Part shown: piece by piece, positions 42,101-49,255 of the stretch
Layout of the letters: every line of letters begins with the position of its first letter
Position numbering within the stretch: the stretch's first letter is position 1
DNA from: Mycolicibacterium sp. lyk4-40-TYG-92
GTDB taxonomy: Bacteria > Actinomycetota > Actinomycetes > Mycobacteriales > Mycobacteriaceae
Assembly (NCBI RefSeq): GCF_030209435.1
Contig: NZ_JARVRX010000001.1
Location: 620,001-684,000 of the forward strand
DNA length: 64,000 nucleotides
Direction of reading: 5' to 3'
The notes under the pieces: model-generated
What the model was told of the DNA's origin: nothing
Database searches by the model: none
Seen by the model: the letters and a program-made list of their open reading frames with translations, nothing else
Translations under genes and position numbers: made by a program

Positions 42101-43392
42101 CGGGCACCTGGATCGACCCACCGCGCCGCACGGCACCCGACGGCTCGAACTTCCAGCTGCAGCACTGGACCCACACCTTCGACTACGCCATCGCCGCCGG
42201 CGACGGAGACTGGCGCGCCGCCGGCATCCCGGGCCGTAGCGCCGAGTACTCGCAGCCACTGCTCGCGGTGCACACGGCGCATCCCGCGGTGGCCGGCGGA
42301 TTGCCGGGCACCGGGTCCCTGCTGGGCGTGGAACCCGCGTCCGACGTGACGCTGGCCGCGCTGAAGGCCACCGGCAACCCGATCGCCACGGGCCACAGCG
42401 CTCCCGTCGACCCCAGGTCGGGCATCACCCTGCGCCTGGTCCAGACCTCGGGCCGGCCGACGGCGGTCGACGTCACCTCAGGGCTGCGGCACCTTGAGGA
42501 CGTCGAACGACTGGACCTGCTCGAACAACCGGTCACTGCCCCCGGAAATGACCTGCGGCTGCACGGTTTCGAGATCGCCACCGTACGGGCTCGGCTCGAC
42601 CTGCCGCACGTGCTCAACGGCGACAACGACACCCTCGCCCCGGATGCCGAAATCGCCCAACCGCTTTACGCCCGATACTGGCTACATAACCGCGGCCCGG
42701 CGCCGCTGGGCGGACTGCCCGCGGTGGCGCATGTGCACCCCACCGAAATGTCGGTCGAACCGGGAACGCCTTTGCGGCTGCGCGTCACCGCCGCCAGCGA
42801 CTGCACCGACGCCGCACTCCACGGCCGCGTTCGGGTGCTGAGCCCCGACCGATGGCGGGCCACCCCGGACGAACTGCCCTTCGTGCTGCCTCCGGGTGGC
42901 TATCTGGAAACCGAAGTGCGGCTGGAACTTCCGGCCGATGTCCCCGTCGGCCGGTATCCGGTGCGGGTCGAGCTGGCGGTCACCGGCGGCGACAAACATC
43001 ATCAGATTCCGGCCGCGTGGCGGCAGATGGTCGAGGACGTCTGTGTCGTCACGGTCGGCGAACCCGGCGACGCCCCGCTGCTGAGGCTGGTCGAGGAACC
43101 TCAAGCCGTCGACGTCGTCGCCGGTGAACACGCCGACCTGAGCGTCGTCGTCGGCTCTGCCGCCGGCGCGCCGCTGAGCCTGGAGGCGCACCTGATCAGT
43201 CCGTGGGGAACGTGGGAATGGTTGGGGCCCAATGTGCTCGGCGCCGACGTCCCGGCGGGCGGCACCGTCGCATTCGACTTCGACGTGGCGCCGCCGTCGT
43301 GGGTGGGGCCGGGGCAGTGGTGGGCGCTCATCCGGATCGCCGCGGCCGGCCGGGTGCTCTACACGCCGGCGGTGTCGGTGCGGGTCCGATGA
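39142..43392 (+). CDS. glycoside hydrolase family 38 alpha-mannosidase
   Basis: Up to 1416 residues (ATG 39142, or in-frame ATG 39157 or GTG 39169), longer than its M. tuberculosis counterpart Rv0648 (1215). GH38 zinc-dependent retaining mannosidase: HMISHFHYDPVWWN (His115/His117 region, Asp119) and AWQLDVFGHDPQFPG with the nucleophile Asp near 242, then the middle helical domain with AYGAHHDAITGSESDQVYLD and beta-rich C-terminal domains. No signal peptide, so it probably acts in the cytosol on mannosides such as released lipoarabinomannan or mannoglycan fragments. First gene of an operon with a DUF7158-type protein and a ROK kinase. Confidence 0.92.
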   Translation: MPMRRMVAGVSTGRLLQVTAVVSTELFVGPADEPLQIVRVDYTGCAQPTEVRVTGDGLSGQAMTRPGDGFVEIPVVVEGGQPGQIRAAHLEIGGEQMPFEFAVAEPGWTMHMISHFHYDPVWWNTQAAYTSVWTEDPPGRCRQTNGFELVTAHLEMARREPEYKFVLAEVDYLKPYWDTHPEQRAQLRALLAEGRVEIMGGTYNEPNTNLTSPETAIRNFVHGIGFQRDVMGADPATAWQLDVFGHDPQFPGMAADAGLTSSSWARGPHHQWGPMHRDGDPERMQFASEFDWIAPSGRGLLTHYMPAHYAAGWWMDSSASLQEAEEATYATFAKLKKVALTRNVLLPVGTDYTPPNKWVTEIHRDWAARYTWPRFVCALPREFFAAVRAELAAGGAQPSPQTRDMNPIYTGKDVSYIDTKQANRAAENVVLEAERFAVFAGLLTGATYPQAALAKAWVQLAYGAHHDAITGSESDQVYLDLLTGWRDAWELGRTARDNAVALLSRAVDGDIVVWNPLAHSRTDIVTVHLDEPLAGPVLDADGTPVPVLIEDDGHTVTWLAHDVPSLGWRGYTIGAAAVRPGAAGSWEPLSGTTIGNDRYGCTVDAARGGAVTSLVRDGLELIGTGRVGNEIAVYDEHSAHPTEHEGPWHLLPKGPVVGSADRAAESVQAYRSALGERLVVTGRIGDVLRYTQTITLWHGIDRVDCRTVIDEFAGADKLLRLRWPCPVPGALPVSEVGDAVIGRGFGLLHQRDSHDAVDTADHPYTLDNPAYGWFGLSSAVRARVRDAEGESVRAVSVAEVVVPAAGNSHTDPETPARELMVALVRSGVTATCSSADRPRYGDLAVDSNLPDARISLGGPDENAFTAAVLAAADPAYGAELRRRLTTGSARLWVPADADLVRRWVPGADLTGVRALPVLIVAGPGAIDELIAALATADIAVEQDVAAGIGPFEARSVALLNRGVPGFAVEPDGALHTSLMRSCTGWPSGTWIDPPRRTAPDGSNFQLQHWTHTFDYAIAAGDGDWRAAGIPGRSAEYSQPLLAVHTAHPAVAGGLPGTGSLLGVEPASDVTLAALKATGNPIATGHSAPVDPRSGITLRLVQTSGRPTAVDVTSGLRHLEDVERLDLLEQPVTAPGNDLRLHGFEIATVRARLDLPHVLNGDNDTLAPDAEIAQPLYARYWLHNRGPAPLGGLPAVAHVHPTEMSVEPGTPLRLRVTAASDCTDAALHGRVRVLSPDRWRATPDELPFVLPPGGYLETEVRLELPADVPVGRYPVRVELAVTGGDKHHQIPAAWRQMVEDVCVVTVGEPGDAPLLRLVEEPQAVDVVAGEHADLSVVVGSAAGAPLSLEAHLISPWGTWEWLGPNVLGADVPAGGTVAFDFDVAPPSWVGPGQWWALIRIAAAGRVLYTPAVSVRVR

Positions 43393-44000
43393 ACCGCGTC
43401 GCCACCGTCGCGGGGCGGGAAATTCCGGTCGATGCGCTCGACGAGCGTGAATCACGTTTGCGCGCCGGCACATTGGCGTCATCGCTGCCGCGGCCGGGGA
43501 CCGGTGAGGGCCGGCAACTGCGGCGCTGGTTGGCGCAGCTGCTGGTTGCCGACGAGATCGTGCGGGTGGCGGCGGACGAACTCGGCGTGACGGACGGGGA
43601 GGCGCCGGCGGAGGCCGACCTACTCCCCGACGCCGCTGCGCGGATGGAACTCGGCAGTATCGCCGCCGCCGCGCTCGAACAGCCGCTGGCGCGGGCGCTG
43701 TTCGTCCGGGTGACCGCCGAGGTCCGGATCGCCGACGAGGAGATCGAGCGCTACCACGCCCGCAACCCCCTGCGGTTCGCGCCGCCCGTACCCGTCCCCG
43801 GTGGCTGGTCCACCGCGCCGACGGTCGGCCCGCAACTGGCTCAGGTGCGGCGGCAGATCGCCGCTCACCTGATCGCGTCCGCGCGCCGACGGGCCTTCCG
43901 GCACTGGCTCGATGCCCGCCGCGCGGAGTCGGTGCACCTGGAGCCCGGCTATGAACACCCCGGCGACCCGCGTCAGCCCGACCACGTCCACCGGCACTGA
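43389..44000 (+). CDS. DUF7158-type protein, annotated FabD2-like in M. tuberculosis
   Basis: 203 residues from ATG 43389, overlapping the mannosidase stop (ATGA). N-terminal RVATVAGREIPVDALDERES and EGRQLRRWLAQLLVADEIVR, and a helical region EEIERYHARNPLRFAP, match the gene at this place in M. tuberculosis (Rv0649, fabD2). The malonyl-transacylase label is doubtful: there is no GHSxG motif. The pattern resembles the N-terminal helical domain of SurA/PrsA-type chaperones, but without a signal peptide or PPIase domain. Function unknown. Confidence 0.72.
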   Translation: MNRVATVAGREIPVDALDERESRLRAGTLASSLPRPGTGEGRQLRRWLAQLLVADEIVRVAADELGVTDGEAPAEADLLPDAAARMELGSIAAAALEQPLARALFVRVTAEVRIADEEIERYHARNPLRFAPPVPVPGGWSTAPTVGPQLAQVRRQIAAHLIASARRRAFRHWLDARRAESVHLEPGYEHPGDPRQPDHVHRH

Positions 44001-44009
44001 AGGCGCGTG

Positions 44010-44918
44010 ATGTCCGATCTGACCCTCGCCCTCGACATCGGTGGCACCAAGATCGCCGCGGCCCTCGTCGACCACGACGGCGCACTCGTGCATCGCGAGC
44101 AGCTCCCGACCCCGCACACGGACGGCGAGCGTGTGTGGGCGACAGTCGATGCGTTGATCGGTAACGCTCTCGCCGCGGCTGCCGGGCGCGCGGTGCAGGG
44201 GGTGGGCATCGGTTCGGCCGGACCGATCGATCTGCCCGCAGGGACCACCAGCCCCATCAATATCGCCGACTGGCAACAGTTTCCAATCGTGCAGCGGGTG
44301 GCTGATCGCACCGGCCTGCCGGTGCGTCTCGGCGGTGACGGCTTGTGCATGGCGATGGGTGAATGGTGGGCAGGTGCCGGCCGCGGCGCCCGCTTCATGC
44401 TCGGCATGGTCGTCTCTACCGGTATCGGCGGCGGCCTGGTGCTCGATGGCGCGGCGTACCACGGCCGCAGCGGCAATGCCGGACACATCGGGCACGTCGT
44501 GGTGGAACCCGGCGGCGCGCGGTGCGCATGCGGTGGCCACGGCTGCGTGGAAACGGTGGCTTCGGGTCCGCACCTGGCGGGCTGGGCGCACGAGCACGGC
44601 TGGGACGCGCCGCCGGATGCCGACGCGAGGGCGCTGGCCGAGGCTGCGGCGCACGGGAATCCGGTTGCGGTGCAGGCATTCTCGCGTGGTGCCGAGGCGA
44701 TCGCCGTCGCCATCGCTTCGGTAGCGGCGGTCTGCGACCTGGATCTGGTGGTGCTCGGCGGCGGCGTGGCGAATGCGGGGGAGGTGCTGTTCGGCCCGCT
44801 GCGGGCGGCGTTGCCCCGCTACGCCGGATTGAGCTTCCTGCGCGGCCTGCGGGTGGTGCCCGCCGAACTCGGCGGGGATGCCGGGCTCGTCGGCGCGGCC
44901 GCGTTGTGGCGGACCTGA
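44010..44918 (+). CDS. ROK family sugar kinase (glucokinase-like)
   Basis: 302 residues from ATG 44010 (GTG 44007 adjacent). Phosphate-binding LALDIGGTKIAAALVD, the ROK zinc motif CACGGHGCVE preceded by GHIGHVVVEPGG, and the catalytic VRLGGDGLCMAMGEWW where the usual N-D pair is G-D. Phosphorylates a hexose; next to a mannosidase, mannose is a natural guess. Counterpart of Rv0650. Its last 100 bases overlap the convergent HxlR gene on the other strand. Confidence 0.9.
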   Translation: MSDLTLALDIGGTKIAAALVDHDGALVHREQLPTPHTDGERVWATVDALIGNALAAAAGRAVQGVGIGSAGPIDLPAGTTSPINIADWQQFPIVQRVADRTGLPVRLGGDGLCMAMGEWWAGAGRGARFMLGMVVSTGIGGGLVLDGAAYHGRSGNAGHIGHVVVEPGGARCACGGHGCVETVASGPHLAGWAHEHGWDAPPDADARALAEAAAHGNPVAVQAFSRGAEAIAVAIASVAAVCDLDLVVLGGGVANAGEVLFGPLRAALPRYAGLSFLRGLRVVPAELGGDAGLVGAAALWRT

Positions 44919-45247
44919 GCGGCGCGGCGCGCCATGTCTTTTCGGCCCCAGTCGCAGAGCGCGCCGAGCACCGGCGCCAGGGTCTTGCCGTATTCGGAGA
45001 TCGAGTAGTGCACGCACGGCGGCACCGTGCCCGCGTCGTGGCGTTCGATGATGCCGTCGGCCACCAGTTCGTGCAGGTGCCGGATGAGCATGCGCTCCGT
45101 CATATCGGGAATGCTGCGCCGGAGCTCGGCGGTGCGCATCGGCCCGTCGGAGAGCCGCCACAGGATGGTGCCCTTCCACCGGCCGTCGATCACCGACAGG
45201 GCGGCATCGATCGGGCACTCGCCGATCTCTTTTTTCGACACCGCCAT
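44819..45247 (-). CDS. HxlR family transcriptional regulator
   Basis: 142 residues from ATG 45247, preceded by GAGGAG. HxlR winged helix: CPIDAALSVIDGRWKGTILW with the family's initial Cys, RTAELRRSIPDMTERMLIRH and the wing PPCVHYSISEYGKTL. The domain ends about residue 113; the last 29 residues (Pro/Ser/Arg-rich) come from sequence antisense to the ROK gene and look like an extension gained by loss of an earlier stop. Diverges from the DUF1772 protein, its probable target. Confidence 0.88.
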   Translation of the reverse strand: MAVSKKEIGECPIDAALSVIDGRWKGTILWRLSDGPMRTAELRRSIPDMTERMLIRHLHELVADGIIERHDAGTVPPCVHYSISEYGKTLAPVLGALCDWGRKDMARRAAQVRHNAAAPTSPASPPSSAGTTRRPRRKLNPA

Positions 45248-45272
45248 GACTGCGCTCCTCAAAGCTCCAGTG

Positions 45273-45307
45273 CTGACTAATTTGTCAGTACCTTGTTATT
45301 TGTCAGT
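45273..45307. promoter_or_regulatory. GTCAG-type operator sites between HxlR and DUF1772 genes
   Basis: CTGAC-TAATTT-GTCAG (45273-45288) is a perfect 5-bp dyad, and TTTGTCAGT at 45281-45289 is repeated exactly at 45299-45307, 18 bases further. The cluster sits between divergent starts and is a good candidate HxlR operator. Confidence 0.62.
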
Positions 45308-45328
45308 GTAGTGACCAGGCTCGATGTC

Positions 45329-45766
45329 ATGGAGCACATTGCGCAAGTTCTCACCGTGGTCGTCGTCGGCGCGCTCGTCGGCGTGGAGTTCGGGGTTGCC
45401 GCATTCACCAATCCGGTCCTGGAACGGCTGCCCGACGAGGCCTACCGCCAGGCGCGCGCCGCCGGTAGCCGGATCCTCGGCACGGTGATGCCGTTCTGGT
45501 ACGCGGCCGCGGCCGCACTGCTGGTCGCTGACGCGGTACTCGCCCCCGCGACGGGCGCCATCGCCGCGGTGGTGTTGATGGCGGTGGTGATGGTGCTGAC
45601 GCTGACGACCCTGGTCCCGATCAACAACCGCGTCGCGGCGTGGGCGGGTGCCGGTTCCGACGAGGCGCCGACGAGTCGGGACCTCGCCCGCCGCTGGGAC
45701 CGGTTGCACTGGGTGCGGGTGGCGCTGCTGCTGGCGATATTCGTCCTCGTGGCGATGTCCGGATGA
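45329..45766 (+). CDS. DUF1772 family membrane protein
   Basis: 145 residues from ATG 45329; GTG 45311 is in frame and could be used on a leaderless transcript, as no good ribosome site is seen. Four hydrophobic segments (VLTVVVVGALVGVEFGVA, MPFWYAAAAALLVADAVL, AAVVLMAVVMVLTLTTLVPI, VALLLAIFVLVAM) with NPVLERLP and the conserved PINNRVAAW and WDRLHWVR, which fit the DUF1772/anthrone-oxygenase-like family. Membrane enzyme or transporter of unknown substrate. Confidence 0.75.
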   Translation: MEHIAQVLTVVVVGALVGVEFGVAAFTNPVLERLPDEAYRQARAAGSRILGTVMPFWYAAAAALLVADAVLAPATGAIAAVVLMAVVMVLTLTTLVPINNRVAAWAGAGSDEAPTSRDLARRWDRLHWVRVALLLAIFVLVAMSG

Positions 45767-45801
45767 CGCGGGGCGGCCGTGCTCACAGGTAGCTCACAAT
45801 T

Positions 45802-45820
45802 TTAGGTAAGACTTAGCTAA
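45802..45820. promoter_or_regulatory. IdeR (iron) box upstream of the formyltransferase gene
   Basis: The 19 bases TTAGGTAAGACTTAGCTAA agree with the IdeR/DtxR consensus TTAGGTTAGGCTAACCTAA at 15 positions, with both outer half-sites TTAGGT and CTAA intact. It lies 71 bases before the gene start, so repression by Fe2+-IdeR is expected. Confidence 0.82.
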
Positions 45821-45891
45821 GTTGATCTTGATGGACGGTCGGTGAACATCGCTCCGATCGGCAGCGGAATCAGACTTAGTGAGGTAGTGGC

Positions 45892-46830
45892 ATGCGCGTC
45901 GTCTTCTTCGGTTTCCAGACGTGGGGGGTCAAGACGCTGCAAGCGCTGATCGATCTGGGACACGACGTCCCGCTCGTCGTGACGCACCCGACCAGCACGG
46001 AGTCGTACAAGGCGATCTTCTCGGACTCGGTCGAGGAACTTGCCATGACGCACGACATTCCGGTGCACCTGACCATGCGGGCCGACCACGAGACCATCGA
46101 CCTGGTCAAGCGCTCCGAACCCGACGTCATCGTCGTCAACAGCTGGTACACGCGGATGACGGAGGAGCTCTACGACCTGCCGACGTACGGCACCTTGAAC
46201 CTGCACGACTCCCTGCTGCCGAAGGGCACCGGCTTCTCGCCGGTCATCTGGTCGCTGATCAGCGGTGAATCGCACATCGGCCTGACGATCCACCGCATGA
46301 ACGCCGAGCTCGACGCCGGCGACATCCTGGTCCAGCGCTCGATGTCCATCGGGCCCGACGACACCGGCACCGAGCTCGTGATGCGCGGCATCGACCTGAT
46401 TCCCGGCGCGCTCGACGAGGCGCTGACCGCGCTGGAAGCCGGCACCGTCCAGTGGCGGCCGCAGGACAAGGCCGAGCGGACCTATTTCCACAAGCGCGCC
46501 GAACGCGACAGCCTCATCGACTGGAGTTGGCCGGCCGACGATCTGGAGCGCCTCGTCCGCGCGCTGTCGGACCCCTACCCGCCCGCGTTCACCTTCTACG
46601 GCGGTGAGCGGATCGAGGTGCTCGCGGCCAAGGTGTCCGAAATCCGCTATGGCGGCACCCCCGGCCGCGTCATCGTGCAGGAGGGCGGCGGCGCGGTGGT
46701 GTGCGGGCCGAACGCCCACCGCGGGGGGAACCGCGGCCTGGTCATCACCCGGCTCCGCACGGCTGACGGGGTCGAGCACGACGGAACGGAGTTCTTCCGC
46801 CGCGGCGGCTACCTCACCAGCGAGGCGTGA
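45892..46830 (+). CDS. fxbA: formyltransferase, FxbA-like (exochelin biosynthesis type)
   Basis: 312 residues from ATG 45892 (GAGG upstream). Formyl-tetrahydrofolate-dependent transferase: MRVVFFGFQTWGVKTLQAL, LNLHDSLLPKGTGFSPVIWS with the Asn-His pair, and ELDAGDILVQRS with the catalytic Asp, followed by a C-terminal domain (PYPPAFTFYGGERIEVL) as in Met-tRNA formyltransferases. It is shorter and more divergent than housekeeping Fmt. The IdeR box upstream points to siderophore work; FxbA of M. smegmatis, a formyltransferase needed for exochelin, is the best-fitting known protein. The symbol is assigned by that analogy. Confidence 0.78.
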   Translation: MRVVFFGFQTWGVKTLQALIDLGHDVPLVVTHPTSTESYKAIFSDSVEELAMTHDIPVHLTMRADHETIDLVKRSEPDVIVVNSWYTRMTEELYDLPTYGTLNLHDSLLPKGTGFSPVIWSLISGESHIGLTIHRMNAELDAGDILVQRSMSIGPDDTGTELVMRGIDLIPGALDEALTALEAGTVQWRPQDKAERTYFHKRAERDSLIDWSWPADDLERLVRALSDPYPPAFTFYGGERIEVLAAKVSEIRYGGTPGRVIVQEGGGAVVCGPNAHRGGNRGLVITRLRTADGVEHDGTEFFRRGGYLTSEA

Positions 46831-46834
46831 ACCC

Positions 46835-47746
46835 GTGCCGCTGCTGACATATATCGCGACGCCGCCGTGGCTCATGTCCATCCGTCGCCGGATGCTCGCG
46901 CTGATTCCGGTCCGATTCCTGCGCCACGTCCTCTATCTGTTGATGATTCGCAAGCCGGGCAACTTCCGCGAGCCGGCGACCTTCAACGAAAAGGTGAACT
47001 GGCGCATCTTCCACGATCGCCGGGACCGGATCGTGCGGGCCTGCGACAAGATGTGGATGAAGGAGATGGCCCGCGCGGCGTATCCCGGCGCCGACCTCCG
47101 GATCCCCGCCACGTACTGGTCCGGTACCGATCTGCGGGACGCGCCGGACCTGGCGTCCCTGCCGCCCTGGGTGCTCAAGCCCAATGCCAGCAGCGGACGG
47201 GCGCTGTTCGGCCCTGAGCCGCAGACCGACCTGACGGCCCTGCGGGACCAGACCAGAAGCTGGTTCCAGGAGACGCCGCTGGAGCTCGGCGAGTGGGGCT
47301 ACAGCGAAGCCCGCCCGTTGTTGCTGCTCGAGGAACGCATCCCGACCCCGGACGGCGAAGCGCCCGTCGACTACAAGTTCTTCGTCTTCGACGGCCGTGT
47401 CGAGCTCATCCAGGTGAACCGCGGCCGGTTCGGGAAGAAGCAGACCACCACATTCCTGGACGCCGGCTGGCGCCAACTGCCGGTGCGGTGGCGCATCCAT
47501 CCCGTCGCCGTCGAAGAACGCCCGCTCGAGCTGGACAAGATGCTGGAGATCGCGAGCGTGCTGGGCGCCGACTGGGATTTCATCCGCGTCGACCTCTATG
47601 CCGTCGACGGCGACGTGTGGTTCGGCGAGTACACGCCCTATCCCGGTACCGGCATGCTGCGGTACGAGCCGATGAGCTTCGACCTCGAGCAGGGCCGGCA
47701 GTGGCGGCTGCCGACACCGGACCAGGTGCGCCGCGGGCAGCCGTAG
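46835..47746 (+). CDS. ATP-grasp fold amidoligase-like protein (TupA type)
   Basis: 303 residues from GTG 46835, 4 bases after the formyltransferase stop, with GAGG at 46822-46825. Pattern of the TupA-like ATP-grasp family: FNEKVNWRIFHDRR, PPWVLKPNASSGRALFGP as nucleotide-binding region, VDYKFFVFDGRVELIQVNRGRFG, and DWDFIRVDLYAVDGDVWFGEYTPYPGTG with metal-binding residues. Such proteins attach amino acids or build peptide-modified polymers. Co-transcription with an iron-regulated formyltransferase suggests a siderophore-tailoring role; this is inference. Confidence 0.78.
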   Translation: MPLLTYIATPPWLMSIRRRMLALIPVRFLRHVLYLLMIRKPGNFREPATFNEKVNWRIFHDRRDRIVRACDKMWMKEMARAAYPGADLRIPATYWSGTDLRDAPDLASLPPWVLKPNASSGRALFGPEPQTDLTALRDQTRSWFQETPLELGEWGYSEARPLLLLEERIPTPDGEAPVDYKFFVFDGRVELIQVNRGRFGKKQTTTFLDAGWRQLPVRWRIHPVAVEERPLELDKMLEIASVLGADWDFIRVDLYAVDGDVWFGEYTPYPGTGMLRYEPMSFDLEQGRQWRLPTPDQVRRGQP

Positions 47747-47768
47747 CCCCGCCGCGTCTGTTGCCGTT

Positions 47769-47798
47769 TTGGCTGATCGGCAAGCCATCGGCTACTCT
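47769..47798 (+). promoter_or_regulatory. sigma-A-like promoter upstream of rplJ
   Basis: TTGGCT (47769-47774) and TACTCT (47793-47798) with an 18-base spacer, 237 bases before the rplJ start. The long leader that would follow contains the hairpin at 47937-47964. Confidence 0.55.
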
Positions 47799-47936
47799 TG
47801 TCCAGTTCCACCGAAGACCGTCGGTCACCGATGAGCCGCTTGCGCGAAGAGTAAGCAGCTCGGCAATCGGTTGAAGGTCCAGGCAACGCCTGGCGGCCCA
47901 CGCAGGAGGACGAGGTTTCCAGAGTTTTGATTCTGC

Positions 47937-47964
47937 GCGCCCCGACCTTTCTGTGTCGGGGCGC
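47937..47964 (+). promoter_or_regulatory. hairpin in the rplJ leader, candidate L10 attenuator
   Basis: GCGCCCCGAC (47937-47946) pairs perfectly with GTCGGGGCGC (47955-47964), loop of 8, followed by TTTGC. Upstream of it the leader is purine-rich (GCAGGAGGACGAGG). In other bacteria L10(L12)4 binds such a leader to control rplJL; the same role is inferred here from position and structure. Confidence 0.55.
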
Positions 47965-48034
47965 TTTGCATTTCCAGGGCCGCAATCCCCGGCAGTCTCC
48001 AGTGGGCCGATGAATACACCACAAGGAGGCATGT

Positions 48035-48565
48035 ATGGCCACGGCTGATAAAGCCACTGCGGTCGCTGACATCGCCGAACAGTTCAAGGCCTCGACGGCC
48101 ACTGTCGTGACCGAGTACCGCGGTCTGACGGTTGCCAATCTCGCCGAGCTGCGTCGTTCCCTCGGTGCTTCGACGACCTACACGGTCGCCAAGAACACCC
48201 TGGTCAAGCGCGCCGCCTCGGAGGCCGGGATCGAAGGCCTCGACGACCTGTTCGCAGGTCCGACCGCCATCGCGTTCATCACCGGCGAGCCGGTCGATGC
48301 CGCGAAGGCACTCAAGAAGTTCGCGAAGGATCACAAGCAGCTCGTCATCAAGGGCGGCTACATGGACGGCGCTGCGCTGTCCGTGGCCCAGGTCGAGAAG
48401 ATCGCCGACCTCGAGTCGCGCGAAGTGCTGCTGTCCAAGCTGGCCGGCGCCCTCAAGGCGAAGCAGTCCCAGGCCGCGGCGCTGTTCGTTGCGCCCGCGT
48501 CCCAGGTTGCGCGCCTGGCGGCCGCTCTGCAGGACAAGAAGGCCGCCGAAGACTCGGCTGCCTGA
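48035..48565 (+). CDS. rplJ: 50S ribosomal protein L10
   Basis: 176 residues from ATG 48035 with CAAGGAGG upstream. [40 protein letters not shown] and [13 protein letters not shown] are the rRNA-binding N-terminal domain; the C-terminal helix [20 protein letters not shown] binds L7/L12 dimers. Base of the ribosomal stalk. Co-transcribed with rplL 45 bases downstream. Confidence 0.98.
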   Translation: MATADKATAVADIAEQFKASTATVVTEYRGLTVANLAELRRSLGASTTYTVAKNTLVKRAASEAGIEGLDDLFAGPTAIAFITGEPVDAAKALKKFAKDHKQLVIKGGYMDGAALSVAQVEKIADLESREVLLSKLAGALKAKQSQAAALFVAPASQVARLAAALQDKKAAEDSAA

Positions 48566-48610
48566 CCAACCCCACCACCACCCATAAAGAACTAAGGAAG
48601 GACCATTCAC

Positions 48611-48997
48611 ATGGCCAAGCTGTCCACCGAAGAACTGCTCGACGCGTTCAAGGAAATGACCCTGCTGGAGCTCTCGGAGTTCGTGAAGCAGTTCGAGGAG
48701 ACCTTCGACGTCACCGCCGCCGCTCCGGTCGCCGTTGCCGCCGCTGGTGCCGCTCCGGCCGCCGCTGAGGCCGCCGAAGAGCAGTCCGAGTTCGACGTCA
48801 TCCTCGAGGGTGCCGGCGACAAGAAGATCGGCGTCATCAAGGTCGTCCGCGAGATCGTTTCCGGCCTGGGCCTGAAGGAAGCCAAGGACCTGGTCGACGG
48901 CGCCCCCAAGCCGCTGCTGGAGAAGGTCTCGAAGGAGGCCGCCGAGGACGCCAAGGCCAAGCTCGAGGCCGCCGGCGCTTCGGTGTCCGTCAAGTAA
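48611..48997 (+). CDS. rplL: 50S ribosomal protein L7/L12
   Basis: 128 residues. N-terminal dimerisation region ([20 protein letters not shown]), an Ala/Pro-rich hinge ([20 protein letters not shown]) and the C-terminal factor-binding domain ([36 protein letters not shown]). It recruits translation GTPases to the ribosome. AAGGAAGGA precedes the ATG, and a clear terminator follows 22 bases after the stop. Confidence 0.98.
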   Translation: MAKLSTEELLDAFKEMTLLELSEFVKQFEETFDVTAAAPVAVAAAGAAPAAAEAAEEQSEFDVILEGAGDKKIGVIKVVREIVSGLGLKEAKDLVDGAPKPLLEKVSKEAAEDAKAKLEAAGASVSVK

Positions 48998-49018
48998 GTT
49001 CGCCAGAACTGACGTTTT

Positions 49019-49047
49019 CCCCCGGAGTCCATCACGGACTCCGGGGG
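49019..49047 (+). terminator. intrinsic terminator after rplL
   Basis: A perfect 12-bp stem, CCCCCGGAGTCC (49019-49030) against GGACTCCGGGGG (49036-49047), loop ATCAC, followed by ATTTCGCTTTT. Confidence 0.9.
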
Positions 49048-49255
49048 ATTTCGCTTTTCAGGGATATAAATCGGGGCATTTCGGACCGTCCGGGGGACCA
49101 TGGGGGAGTTGGCTCCGCACCCATCGGGGTGACTTTTCGGCGGGCCGTCCGATAGTTGGAACAAGGTGCAACAGCTCCCTATCGATGCGCTACAGTGACT
49201 CAAGCCACAGGCAGGGCAGCAAATGGCGCGCGAGCGCTGGCGGAAGGGATCTCAT

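Noticed and set aside
44010..44918. ROK protein as a transcriptional repressor
   Set aside because: There is no N-terminal helix-turn-helix; the protein starts directly with the phosphate-binding motif and has kinase length.
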